Shown: piece after piece, positions 44,384-54,800 of the stretch
Position numbering within the stretch: position 1 is the first letter of the stretch
Layout: every line of letters starts with the position of its first letter
DNA from: Chloroflexota bacterium
Lineage (GTDB): Bacteria > Chloroflexota > Limnocylindria > Limnocylindrales > CSP1-4
Assembly (NCBI GenBank): GCA_027364875.1
Contig: DAHXON010000003.1
Span: 22,660 to 86,659 of the forward strand
Direction of reading: 5' to 3'
DNA length: 64,000 nucleotides
The notes under the pieces: generated by a model
Databases searched by the model: none
The model's input: only the letters and a program-made list of their open reading frames with translations
What the model was told of the DNA's origin: nothing
Made by a program: the position numbers and the translations under genes

Positions 44384-44578
44384 ACATGACAGTTGCCCTT
44401 CAACTTCCGAGCTCGCCGACGGCCAGAGATCACGTTATCCAGCCAATGAGGCGGGAGACGTTGGCAATACGCCGACACCACGCGATGTCGAAAGGGCGGA
44501 GTGGCTCAAGGGTCTCCTCCGAGGCCGACTCTGGCCAGGCTGCGAGCCGACGACGCTCCTCCGCGGGAGTTGCACACC

Positions 44579-46915
44579 GTGGCGACTGAAGCAGATACCT
44601 GTCGCAGGTACGTACTTCCCAGACTCTACGAGGCCGGGTGGACCGACGAGCAGATCAGTGAGCAAAGAACTTTCACTGACGGCCGGATCATGGTTACCGG
44701 CGCGAAGGTCTGGCGGCGACCACAGAAGCGCGCGGATTACCTGCTTCGCTACAGGCCGGACTTGATGCTTGCCGTTGTCGAAGCAAAGGCCTCGGACAAG
44801 AGCCCCGGAGACGGCCTCCAGCAAGCCAAGGACTACGCGACGGTTCTGGACCTGAAGTTCGCCTACTCGACGAACGGTCGCGGAATAGTCGAGTTCGACT
44901 TTCTGACCGGGCGTGAAACCATGCTGGAGGCCTTCCCGAAGCCAGATGAGCTCTGGAAACGGCTGCAGCGAACAATAGGGCTGAAGGGTGCAGATCAGGA
45001 GCAGCGGTTCCTTGCGCCGACGCTCCCAATCGCGGGCAAGCCTCTTCGGTACTACCAAGAGATCGCGATAAATCACGTCATTCGCGCATTGTTGGCCGGC
45101 CAACGTCGAGTCCTCGTGAACATGGCCACGGGCACTGGCAAGACCGACGTGGCGTTCCATATCTGCTGGAAGCTGTGGAGTTCCCGTTGGAACCGGACGG
45201 GCGAGCCACGCCGGCCGCGCATGCTATTTCTATCAGATCGCTCGATCCTCGTTGATGATCCCAAAGACAAGCAATTCGCGCCGTTCGGCGACGCCCGATG
45301 GAAGATCCAAGGTGAGGCGATCAAGAGCCGGGAGATGTACTTCGCGACATATCAAGCGATCGCCGAAGACGAGCGCCGGCCCGGTTTGTACCGTGACTAT
45401 CCTCCGGGGTTCTTTGACCTAATCGTCGTGGATGAATGTCATCGTGGGAGTGCACGCGATGAGAGTAATTGGCGGGAAATCCTTGAGTACTTTGCGCCCG
45501 CGTATCAGTTCGGAATGACAGCAACTCCGTTACGCGATGAGAATCGGGATTCCTACGCCTACTTTGGCGACCCCGTGTATTCCTACAGCCTCCGCCAAGG
45601 AATCGACGACGGATTCCTTGCCCCGTATCGGGTACATCGGATCGTGACGGATGTCGATGCGGCAGGTTGGCGACCACTCAGAGACGAGGTGGATCGCTAC
45701 GGACGGCTCATTCCTGACGGCGAGTACGAAACAGCCGACTTCGAGCGGATCGTCGCGCTGCGCGCACGCACACAGGCTATTGCCAAGAGCATCGCGGACT
45801 TTCTTAAAGCGACCGATCCGTACGCCAAGACCATAGTCTTCTGCGTTGACCAAGAACATGCCGACGACATGAGGCGAGCAATCTCCAACGAATGCTCCGA
45901 GTTCGTTCGTGCCCACCCAGACTATGCCGTTCGCGTGGTGTCTGACGAGGGGGATATCGGCAGGGGCCACCTGAGCCGATTCCAGGAACCTGAGGGCGTA
46001 ACCCCGGTCGTTGTCACCACGTCGCGGCTACTGACTACGGGCATCGACGCACCAACGTGCAAGAACATAGTGATCGCTCGGATGGTCGATTCCATGACCG
46101 AGTTCAAGCAGATCATCGGCCGGGGCACGCGGGTCCGGGCCGACCAAGGCAAGCTCTGGTTTTCCATACTCGACTACACCGGCAGCGCTACTCGCCTGTT
46201 CGCCGACCCGGAGTTCGATGGCGATCCAATCGACCCGCCAACCGAGACACCCGTCGATCGCCCGATCCCCCCTCTTGAAGGGATTGGGCCGTACGACTTT
46301 CCCGAGGACGTGCCACCCGAACCCATGGAGGCGTCCCTCCGGAAGCTATACGTTGACGGGGGTTTGGTCGAGATCTCGACCCACATCGTCTACGAACTTG
46401 ACAGTCAGGGTCGACGCCTGCGTGTTGTCCGATACGTCGACTACGCGTCGGAGCACGTTCGTAGCCTTTGGACCACGGCGGCCGACCTTCGGGCTCACTG
46501 GAGCAACGCCGACGAACGCTCCTCCATTGTCGAGTCATTGGAGACTCGAGGCATCAGCCTCGATCAACTGGCGGAGGCCGTTGGCCAACCAGAGGCTGAT
46601 CCTTTTGATCTGCTGTGCTATGTGGCATTCAATGCCCCGCTGCGAACCCGGCGCGAGCGGGCAGAGCAGTTGCGCAGAGGGCGAGGGGATTTCTGGGAGA
46701 GGTTCAAGCCGGAGGCACAAACGATCCTTTCTGAAGTCCTTGAGAAGTATGTGGAACACGGCACAACGCAATTCAAGATCCCGGACATCTTGAAGGTTGC
46801 GCCACTATCCGGTCACGGCAACATACTTGAAATTGCAGAGAAGTTCGGAGGAGCAGACAACCTGCGATCAGCCATCAATAGCATGCAGAGCCTTCTCTAC
46901 AGTGATGCGGCTTGA
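44579..46915 (+). CDS. hsdR: Type I restriction enzyme R subunit
   Basis: 778 aa. I start at GTG 44579 (VATEADTCRRYVLPRLYEAGW), which has GGGAG nine bases upstream and matches the usual N-terminus; the track GTG at 44501 adds 26 residues. Endonuclease site RPDLMLAVVEAKASDK (PD-D/ExK), helicase motif I MATGTGKTDVAF, DEAD-box-like VVDECHRG, motif III GMTATPLRD and motif VI QIIGRGTRVRAD are all intact, then the EcoEI-like C-terminal domain. It translocates and cuts unmethylated DNA with HsdM and HsdS. It overlaps hsdM by 4 bp. Confidence 0.94.
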   Translation: MATEADTCRRYVLPRLYEAGWTDEQISEQRTFTDGRIMVTGAKVWRRPQKRADYLLRYRPDLMLAVVEAKASDKSPGDGLQQAKDYATVLDLKFAYSTNGRGIVEFDFLTGRETMLEAFPKPDELWKRLQRTIGLKGADQEQRFLAPTLPIAGKPLRYYQEIAINHVIRALLAGQRRVLVNMATGTGKTDVAFHICWKLWSSRWNRTGEPRRPRMLFLSDRSILVDDPKDKQFAPFGDARWKIQGEAIKSREMYFATYQAIAEDERRPGLYRDYPPGFFDLIVVDECHRGSARDESNWREILEYFAPAYQFGMTATPLRDENRDSYAYFGDPVYSYSLRQGIDDGFLAPYRVHRIVTDVDAAGWRPLRDEVDRYGRLIPDGEYETADFERIVALRARTQAIAKSIADFLKATDPYAKTIVFCVDQEHADDMRRAISNECSEFVRAHPDYAVRVVSDEGDIGRGHLSRFQEPEGVTPVVVTTSRLLTTGIDAPTCKNIVIARMVDSMTEFKQIIGRGTRVRADQGKLWFSILDYTGSATRLFADPEFDGDPIDPPTETPVDRPIPPLEGIGPYDFPEDVPPEPMEASLRKLYVDGGLVEISTHIVYELDSQGRRLRVVRYVDYASEHVRSLWTTAADLRAHWSNADERSSIVESLETRGISLDQLAEAVGQPEADPFDLLCYVAFNAPLRTRRERAEQLRRGRGDFWERFKPEAQTILSEVLEKYVEHGTTQFKIPDILKVAPLSGHGNILEIAEKFGGADNLRSAINSMQSLLYSDAA

Positions 46916-48459
46916 GGAATACCTTGGCTATCAGGAACCGCTCAGAATCGACTAGTACGACCGCGCAGCAACTCGGCAATCTGATCAAGTCCTGCCGCGA
47001 CATTATGCGCAAGGACAAGGGCCTCAATGGCGATCTCGATCGACTGCCTATGCTGACGTGGGTCCTGTTCCTCAAGTTTCTTGACGACCTAGAGCGCGTT
47101 CGCGAGACCGAAGCACAGCTCGAGGGGCTTGCCTTTCGGCCGGCTATCGAGGCTCCATATCGGTGGCGCGACTGGGCGGCCGCTCCAGACGGAATCACCG
47201 GCGACGCGCTGATCGCCTTCATCAACCAAGAGGAAGCGATCCGGCCAGATGGCACCAAGGGTCCTGGCTTGTTTGCCACTCTCCGCTCGCTGCCGCGTGG
47301 CCAGGGCAATGATCGGCGGGACGTGATCCGAACCGTCTTCGCTGGCACGGCAAATCGCATGCTAAATGGATACCTGTTGCGTGACATGCTCAACAGAGTG
47401 GAGGGTATCCATTTCAACTCTTCCGAGGAGATCTCCACCCTCGGGAGTCTCTACGAGTCCATGCTCAAAGACATGCGCGATGCGGCCGGCGATTCGGGCG
47501 AGTTCTACACACCCCGGGCACTTGTCAAGTTCATCGTCGGCGTGGTTGATCCTCGCCTTGGCGAAACTGTGCTCGATCCTGCGTGCGGGACGGGCGGCTT
47601 CCTAACGGAGTCGTTCGAGCACATTCGACGCCAATGCCGAACTGCCGAGGATCAACGGCTTCTGCAGGAACACACGATATCTGGTGTAGAGGCGAAATCT
47701 CTACCGTACTTGCTGTGCCAGATGAATCTGCTCCTCCACGGCCTTGAATCACCAAACATCGACCCGCTCAACGCGCTCCGCCATAAGCTCGGGGAGATTG
47801 GAGACGCTCAACGGGTCGACGTTATCCTCACGAATCCGCCTTTTGGGGCTGAGGAACAACGTGGGATCCTGGGGAATTTTCCAGCGGATAAGCAGACTAC
47901 CGAAACAGCACTTCTGTTCCTGCAACTAATCATGCGTCGGTTGAACCGGGGAGCGAAACCCGGGCGGGCCGCGCTGATCGTGCCGAATGGCATACTTTCG
48001 AGCGACGGAATCGGAGCTCGCGTGAAGGAAGAGCTAGTCCGTGGCTTCAACCTCCACACCATTGTTCGCCTGCCCAATGGCGTCTTCTCGCCGTACACGC
48101 CCATACCAACGAATGTCATGTTCTTCGACCGGTCGCGTCCAACCGAGGACATCTGGTACTACGAGTTGGGGTTGCCGGACGGTCGCAAGAACTACACCAA
48201 GACAAGGCCACTTCGCTTGGAAGAGTTTGCTGATTGCGTCAGTTGGTGGACGCAGCGGGTCGAGAGTGACCGCGCCTGGAAGGTGTCGGCAGACGACGTA
48301 GTCGCGGATGGATGCAATCTGGATCGTACGAATCCAGCGAGAAAGGTGGACTTCGAGCACATTCCGGCAGAGGAACTAGTGGACGACATCCTGCTGAAGG
48401 AGCAGCGGATTGCTGCGATAGTCGACGAAATCAGGACTCAGTTGAGCCACATGGCATGA
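46912..48459 (+). CDS. hsdM: Type I restriction enzyme M subunit (N6-adenine methyltransferase)
   Basis: 515 aa. The N-terminal HsdM domain (LTWVLFLKFLDDLE) is followed by the SAM-binding motif VLDPACGTGGFLTESFEH and the catalytic motif VILTNPPFGAEE (NPPF, N6-adenine). The TTG start overlaps the hsdR stop as TTGA, and the stop overlaps hsdS by 4 bp, so all three subunits are translationally coupled. It methylates host sites and forms the core of the complex. Confidence 0.95.
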   Translation: MRNTLAIRNRSESTSTTAQQLGNLIKSCRDIMRKDKGLNGDLDRLPMLTWVLFLKFLDDLERVRETEAQLEGLAFRPAIEAPYRWRDWAAAPDGITGDALIAFINQEEAIRPDGTKGPGLFATLRSLPRGQGNDRRDVIRTVFAGTANRMLNGYLLRDMLNRVEGIHFNSSEEISTLGSLYESMLKDMRDAAGDSGEFYTPRALVKFIVGVVDPRLGETVLDPACGTGGFLTESFEHIRRQCRTAEDQRLLQEHTISGVEAKSLPYLLCQMNLLLHGLESPNIDPLNALRHKLGEIGDAQRVDVILTNPPFGAEEQRGILGNFPADKQTTETALLFLQLIMRRLNRGAKPGRAALIVPNGILSSDGIGARVKEELVRGFNLHTIVRLPNGVFSPYTPIPTNVMFFDRSRPTEDIWYYELGLPDGRKNYTKTRPLRLEEFADCVSWWTQRVESDRAWKVSADDVVADGCNLDRTNPARKVDFEHIPAEELVDDILLKEQRIAAIVDEIRTQLSHMA

Positions 48460-49655
48460 CCAAGGCGCTGACCAGAGTCCGCTTTGGGGAGTTTCTCCGA
48501 CCCAATAGCAGGCCATACACCTTGGGGCCGGCGGAAGATGCAAATCTGGTCGGCATGAGGCTGTATGGCGCTGGACCGTTTCATCGTGAGCTCAAGCTTG
48601 GGGCGCATATCGCCAAGAAGACACACTTCGTTGTCAGGACCGGAGATGTCATCTACAACAAGTTGTTCGCCTGGAAGGGCACGTTCGGGGTTGTCCCGCC
48701 GAGCCTCGAGGGAATGCTCGTTTCTGACAAGTTCCCGACGTACGCGCTCGACGAGACGGTGGTCGACCCCCAGTACCTGCAATGGTTCTTCCGTTGCCCG
48801 CCACTGTGGGAACAAGCGCGTGCGATGTCCACGGGGTCTGCGGCGGTCTCGAAGCTAACGCTGAACCCGCCGAAATTCCTGCTCCTCGAAATTCCGTTGC
48901 CGACCTCCTTAGAGGAACAACGGCAAGTTGTGTCGCATCTGAATGGCCTGGCGGCGCAGATCGCGGAGGCTAGAGGCTTGCGAGAACGGGCTATCCGAGG
49001 ACGAGACGCGTTGATGGCCTCAGCGCTGGAAAGCCGGCTTCGGTCAATCCCGGTAACCGCCAGACTCGCTCACTATTTGGTCGCACCGCCGCGGAACGGG
49101 TGGTCTCCCAGGTGCGATAACACCGAGGGGGGCACCGCCGTGCTGTCGTTGGGAGCCGTCACCGGGTTCAGGTATCGTGCGACGGAGTTCAAGAGAACGT
49201 CCTTGCCTGTCCGTGAAGAGGCGCACTACTGGCTTCGGCCAGGCGACTTGCTGATTACCCGCAGCAACACGCCAGATCTCGTTGGGCACGCCGCGATCTA
49301 TAGCGGCACCCCAAACCCTTGCATCTACCCTGACCTGATGATGAAGCTGCAGGTTCGCGAACAAGACGCCGATCCGCGCTTCGTTTGGTACTGGCTCCAA
49401 TCGTCCGTCGTGCGGGAGTTCGTGGCACGCAATGCCAAAGGAACGAGCCCCACGATGAAGAAGATCTCCCAGCGCATTGTTTCTCAGATCCCGTTCCCAG
49501 TTCTGAGCCTGGCCGAGCAACAGCGCATAGTGTCCGAACTCGACACGCTCCAAACTCAAGCTGACCAACTGAAACGCCTTCAGGAAGAGACAGGCACCGA
49601 ACTCGACGCCTTGATGCCTTCGCTGCTGAGCCGCGCCTTTGGCGGGGAGCCCTGA
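48456..49655 (+). CDS. hsdS: Type I restriction enzyme S subunit
   Basis: 399 aa from ATG 48456. Two target-recognition domains (about residues 1-150 and 195-345) are separated by matching conserved coiled regions: SLEEQRQVVSHLNGLAAQIAEARGLRER and SLAEQQRIVSELDTLQTQADQLKRLQEE. KTHFVVRTGDVIYNKLFAW and YWLRPGDLLITRSNTPD are the corresponding TRD motifs. It sets the DNA sequence recognised. Its TGA shares one base with the next ATG, so the following unknown gene is coupled to the system. Confidence 0.93.
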   Translation: MTKALTRVRFGEFLRPNSRPYTLGPAEDANLVGMRLYGAGPFHRELKLGAHIAKKTHFVVRTGDVIYNKLFAWKGTFGVVPPSLEGMLVSDKFPTYALDETVVDPQYLQWFFRCPPLWEQARAMSTGSAAVSKLTLNPPKFLLLEIPLPTSLEEQRQVVSHLNGLAAQIAEARGLRERAIRGRDALMASALESRLRSIPVTARLAHYLVAPPRNGWSPRCDNTEGGTAVLSLGAVTGFRYRATEFKRTSLPVREEAHYWLRPGDLLITRSNTPDLVGHAAIYSGTPNPCIYPDLMMKLQVREQDADPRFVWYWLQSSVVREFVARNAKGTSPTMKKISQRIVSQIPFPVLSLAEQQRIVSELDTLQTQADQLKRLQEETGTELDALMPSLLSRAFGGEP

Positions 49656-51754
49656 TGGCACGCGAGCTCCACTTCAAGGATCCCGCCTTCCGTAGCGAAG
49701 TCATTCTGTCTGGCGCAGCCATGGCCCTCTACGAGGCTGCAGATCCGCAGTTCGAGCGGCTGAAAGGGATCCGAAGCCTTGGGCTCGCGGCGCATGTCGA
49801 TGACGGTGCTGTTCACACGCGCCACCAGCACCTAGTTGGCCTCATGCGGATCTTCAACAAGCTCTGTCAGGTGCCAAAGGACAAAGGGCTACCCAAGAGT
49901 TTTCTGTGGTCGTTCTGGTGTCGCTTGTGCTTCGCCCAGACGGGGCACGCCGCCATGAGCTATGACGCCGAAAAGGCCGTCTTGCTCGCTTGCCAGCTCG
50001 ACTCCAACTTCAAAGCGACCCTGCGGGCGCTCTTGCAGCCCGTGATTGACAAGGCTTCTGCTTGCTCGCAATGCGCTCGGAAATCGTGCCCGGACCGAGA
50101 CAAAGGTGCCGGCGACGCCAGCCTCTGGTTTGACGACATGGTTGGCCGCAATCGTTGGCGTCAGCTCCATCTATGGATCGCCGCGCTGAAGCTGCTTCGG
50201 GAGCCCAAGTTGCTGGTGATTCTGAACGGCCAGACTGTAAACGCGAACAATCCTCTGGGATTCTCAATACCGGAGGCGATCAAGGTTCTGATTGCGCCCG
50301 GGTGCGAGTGGGATGCGGCGATGACCAATCTCACTCGCCTTGATTTCATAGTGCGGGACCTTGCTTTCGCTGGCACCCTCGGGATCCAACTTGACGTCGA
50401 CAACCTGGTCGCCGCAGCCAATGAACCAAATCCCGATTGGGGTCTACTAAGTCACCTGAACACCTACATGGCGGAAACTCTCTACGAGAGTCCGGCCGCA
50501 CAGACAACTTCCGCCCTGCTTCAACGCGCGTTGGCCGACCTCCTCATCCGGAACAAAGTCGCGCTAGAGACGCTCTTCGGGTTCGATCCCGCTACGTCGT
50601 TGTCGGATGATGATCTTAGGAATGTGCTGGCGCGCACACGAGGTGGCCGAGAGGTCTTTGTTGACGCAACGAGGACGGCTTGGCGGACCTGGGTAATCAG
50701 CACGTATGTCGCTCCACAATTCGTGCCGTGTGAGATTGAGAAGGCAATCACGGGGAACGAAGAAGGCCACCTCACTGCCCACATTGAAGCTCGGGTGACA
50801 TGCCTCAAACTCGCGGAGGATCACACGCTGGCTATCGCCATATGCCACAAAGGGCTTGCGGACCGACCCGAGGCGAAATCGTTCGTAAAGATATGTCGCA
50901 GCGTGCTCGGCCACCAGTACCCCAACCTGGCGGCGCAGCAGCTCACGTCCGCCCTGTTTGAGGGGCTCATCGATCGACGGTGCGAGCACGGTCTGGAGGC
51001 TGCGGTTAGTTGCATTGCCCAGCTGCCTGTCAATATCGAGACTCTCCGCGGTGCGGCGGACACCGTCAACAGTCGGACGTTGGACAAGTCCGATACGGAG
51101 GGCGATTTCAGCTACAAGATCGGGGGCTATGAATACCCGCTTCGAGGGGATCTGGCGCAGCCCCACATCAACATGATGCACGCCGCTTTGTCTGGATCGG
51201 ACGAAGTCCGTGAGGCTCTTGGCGTGTCGACTGAGGACGCTGCCGGCGTCCTCTGGAACGAACTGACCTCCTGGCAGACAATCTACTTCGGAGCCGAGCC
51301 GACGCCCACAATCATTAAGGCTCTCGACGCGGCCCAAGACCTGCTTGCGATGCAGGTGGTGGGAGCTGGCCCAACCGCCCAGTCGGACCTAGAGCGCTAC
51401 GCTCTGCTGGAGGCGCTGAAGCACCCACCTGGTCTTGCATCTTTCCGCGTTTCGTTGCCCAACCTGGTCCTCCTAAAGGAAGATGGAACACCCGAGAACG
51501 AGTACGACGTCGTCTCGGTTGTCCTGAAGGGTGAGAACGATGTGGAAGTCTGGATCTGGGGTGTGACGACAGCTGCGGACCTTGGTCCTAAGCGGACTTC
51601 TGATCTCGGCAAGATCCAGAAGCTCAAGGACCTGCTTGGCGCGCGGTGGGCAGGAGATGTTCGGGTAGTCACGTGTTACGTCCACCGAGAGGGCAGGGAT
51701 ATTTGCCTTGAGATCGACGGGATTCAAACACGCCGACAAGTTGCGGCAGCGTAG
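49655..51754 (+). CDS. Fourth gene of the type I RM operon: degenerate HD-like protein
   Basis: 699 aa, no family name recognised. The N-terminus resembles SAMHD1-type HD phosphohydrolases: VHTRHQHLVGLMRIF parallels the RFTHSLG-type motif, and LCFAQTGHAAMSYDAEKAVL parallels LLHDIGHGPFSHxxE, but the HD pair itself is replaced by AQ. Some metal ligands are therefore missing. The middle is helical with a CSQCARKSC cysteine cluster; the C-terminus (EYDVVSVVLKGENDVEVWIWGVTT) looks like a restriction-nuclease-like beta-sheet without the usual ExK. It starts at the hsdS stop (TGATG), so it is made with the RM complex. Role unknown: inactive sensor, inhibitor or effector. Confidence 0.65.
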   Translation: MARELHFKDPAFRSEVILSGAAMALYEAADPQFERLKGIRSLGLAAHVDDGAVHTRHQHLVGLMRIFNKLCQVPKDKGLPKSFLWSFWCRLCFAQTGHAAMSYDAEKAVLLACQLDSNFKATLRALLQPVIDKASACSQCARKSCPDRDKGAGDASLWFDDMVGRNRWRQLHLWIAALKLLREPKLLVILNGQTVNANNPLGFSIPEAIKVLIAPGCEWDAAMTNLTRLDFIVRDLAFAGTLGIQLDVDNLVAAANEPNPDWGLLSHLNTYMAETLYESPAAQTTSALLQRALADLLIRNKVALETLFGFDPATSLSDDDLRNVLARTRGGREVFVDATRTAWRTWVISTYVAPQFVPCEIEKAITGNEEGHLTAHIEARVTCLKLAEDHTLAIAICHKGLADRPEAKSFVKICRSVLGHQYPNLAAQQLTSALFEGLIDRRCEHGLEAAVSCIAQLPVNIETLRGAADTVNSRTLDKSDTEGDFSYKIGGYEYPLRGDLAQPHINMMHAALSGSDEVREALGVSTEDAAGVLWNELTSWQTIYFGAEPTPTIIKALDAAQDLLAMQVVGAGPTAQSDLERYALLEALKHPPGLASFRVSLPNLVLLKEDGTPENEYDVVSVVLKGENDVEVWIWGVTTAADLGPKRTSDLGKIQKLKDLLGARWAGDVRVVTCYVHREGRDICLEIDGIQTRRQVAAA

Positions 51755-51784
51755 GGTCGTGGCTACGCCGTGAAGTCGATGTTG

Positions 51785-51804
51785 CCGCCGTTGTCCTGCG
51801 GCGG
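51785..51804. terminator. Hairpin between convergent genes
   Basis: CCGCCG-ttgtcctg-CGGCGG lies in the 75-bp gap between the end of the RM operon and the end of the giant ATPase gene, where a bidirectional terminator is expected. No T-run is visible. Confidence 0.4.
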
Positions 51805-51829
51805 GCTCCGTCGCACCGACGACGCGTGA

Positions 51830-54800
51830 CTATTCCAGATCCAATTCAACGACAAGGCCGGCCTTTTTGATTCCAGTAATCGTGAGGCTGCCGTCCTCGC
51901 CCCAGTCGAGCGTTTCAAGCGGATCGGCGATGATCCGAACCTGTGTCTGATAGCCCTTTTCGAGCCCCGTGACGATGGCGAGGAAGAACTCGCCGCGCTT
52001 CGCGACCTGTGCGCGCTTTGCTTCGTGCGCGGTGAGTGATACCGAGTCCCCGCCGATTCCATAGCTCGCCTTGATCTCGAAGAACCGGCCGACGTCATCG
52101 ACCACGTCAGCACCCAACCGGCGTATTGCCCGGAAATCCGTGGCCGTTCGCCCTGCGGTGAGGAGCACTTGGCGTAGCACATCCAAGGCGGCCGTTTCCA
52201 GGTCCTGGTCGGTATAACCACGCGGAGCGGCGCGGCTCGTTGGGCCAGCGCCGGAGGTCGTCGAGGTCTTCGCGGGCACACCACGGAGGACGATGCCGTG
52301 GCTGGTCGATGGCTTCTGAGTCCGTTCAGCCGCCGGTGAGACGATTTCCCAGCGGATCACGTCCAATTCGCTCGTGCCCTTGAGCTCACGCACCGGGACC
52401 GGCTGCTCGTTCTCACGATCGTCTCGTGACGCGGATGGATGGCCGCGCGAATTCGCTGCCGGAACCTTCGTCAGGCTCTCGAAGACCCGACCGCGACGCT
52501 TTCCTTTGGCTAGATCTCCTGCGATCCCACTCAGGACAATGTCCCCACTTGTGTCTTCGCTCGGGAGGTCGAGCGCGTTGGCGGCTTCCCCTCGTACGGC
52601 GAGTCGCCAAGCAGCGCCCCAGGCCAGGGCGACCTTCTCTCGGTCGAGGCCTCGGCCGCCTGAGTCCGTCGCCTCGAAGATCGCGGATACTGCCCGACCG
52701 GCTGTTTCGTCTGACCCGGCCTCGTCGGGAGACGCCAAGCAAAACATTACGGGCAGCGGTTCCGGCCTGACATGCGCTCGGGCCGGCACCACGAACGATT
52801 CCTCAGCGATTTGGACCTCAAGAGCTAGACGTGGAGTGACCACCACCCTGGCTCGTTCGAAGGCGTCCCATCCGATAGAGTTGGCCCGGTAGAGTCCCGG
52901 GTCGTTCCGCTGGAGCCGCGCCTTGAGGTGGCGAACCGCGGCCGCGAATGTCGGCTGTAACTCCTTGCCGTCCTGGACCGCGTGTGGGCCAATACCGCAG
53001 GGTACAAACGCGGTACGCCTGAGCACATGGACACCGAGGGCCTTTGGAAGGCCTTCAAGCGATGCCAGCGACGCTGGCGAGTGCCACGTGGGGAGTTGTC
53101 CTTCCAGTGCTGCAGTAAGACCGGGATCATCGACTGCATATACGGGTCGACTGGTTACCCAGCCGGATCCGTCCCACAGGGGGACGTGCAGGAGCGCCTC
53201 ACGATCACTCATATCAGCGGCGGCCAAATGCTTGGCTATGTGCCGGTAGACGTCGACGAGGAGGGCGTCGTCTTGTCCGTCAGGCTGGCCGTCTGCCACC
53301 TCTGAGAGGACCTTGATGCAGTCCCCGATAGAAGGGACCTGAATGTTGAGGACCTCCCAGAGACGATCCGACCGAGTCCGATCAGGAACGAATGCTCTCC
53401 GCTTGCCGAAGATAGGAGGGCCTCGGAAGACGCCGTTCGGAGGCAGCCACCGGGCACCCGCGAGAATCAGGCCAGCCTTGTCTGTCGCGATGCCAAACTT
53501 TGCGCGAACCTGACCGACAGTAAGGTCATCTATTCGTCGATCAGGAGCGATCGGACCGTCGAGGGAGGCCGCGTGTTGCCCCAGGGCATCGTAGAGAATG
53601 GCCGCGTCGCGCGCGACTGAGCGGCCCGCTTCCCCTTTCCGCCGGAGGTCGGTCAGCGCGTCGATAATCCGGCTGGCGTGAGGAAAGGTCTGGACTCCAA
53701 GCGCCTCCAGGACGTGAGCGTGGCCGTCCATCCCTGCGAACTCGGCACCGTACAGCGAGTTGTTCGGGCCGAACGCGTCAAGCATGCTCGTGGACTGAAA
53801 TGCCAGCTGCCGCGGAGCCTTGGCGCGCCCGAACTTGTTGCTGAGCCAGGGTTCGCTCATGAGGATGGATCGCCAAGATGACGGAACGTCACCCACGCGA
53901 TTCCAGTCGTAATGCGGATACACCGCTTTGGCGACGCAATTGTCCGCGTAGAGGCGGGTCCATGCGCGAGCGATCGTCCTCAGAAGCGCCTCCGACCTGG
54001 GCCGTCTGAGCTTCACGCTCTTCTTGACCAGATCCGCGACGACGGCCACCAGCTCGGGCGAATCCCAATCGTCCTGAAGATGAGTGGCGTACCCGCGAAG
54101 CGAGGCTATGGCGTCGTTCTGCGCCGCACCTGATGAAGGACGAATCCGGAATGCAATTTCGTGATAACGAGGCTCCGCGTATTTTTGCGGTGGCGGGCTC
54201 AGCCGCGGGGCCGTTTCAGCTCCCAACAAGGTGAAGAAGGCGCGAGCACCCGGAGTCTTCTCGTCGGCTTCAGGTCGCGGCTGGTCAGGGCTTTGCAGCA
54301 ATTCCCGATACCGGCCGTGGATCCAGCTGATCCCTGGGGTCCGCTCCGCCGCCCGCGCCCAGCTGTCGCGGCCGCTCCCATCAATGGTCGCCGAGAGGTA
54401 AGCATCACACGGTCGGACTTCTGATGGGACGCGCTTCGATCCAGACCACTCGAAGCCGGCAACGCGAACCTGCTGGCCGATGAGGGGGCCGAGACGCCGT
54501 CGGGACTCCAGGTCAATCCCATAGATCGCGTTGCGAAGCGCCGCGATTTGAGCGTCGTCCAGGTCTCGAGGCTGCGGGCCACCTCTACCTAGTTGCTCGA
54601 GCGCCTCCAGGTCGCTGAGCCCGTCGCGTAGGCGGTCCCTCCTCTTCAGCCACGCCCGAACTTCTTTGGCTGGGGCATCGTCTTCGAGGTAGGCGTCATC
54701 GACTATCTTCACCAGCCCTAGCTCGGCCGCCAAGCCTGTGGCCTGCTGGCTGGACGTCAAAACGAATCCGTCTGTGGGTAGTGGAGGTCGAGTTCTAGTG

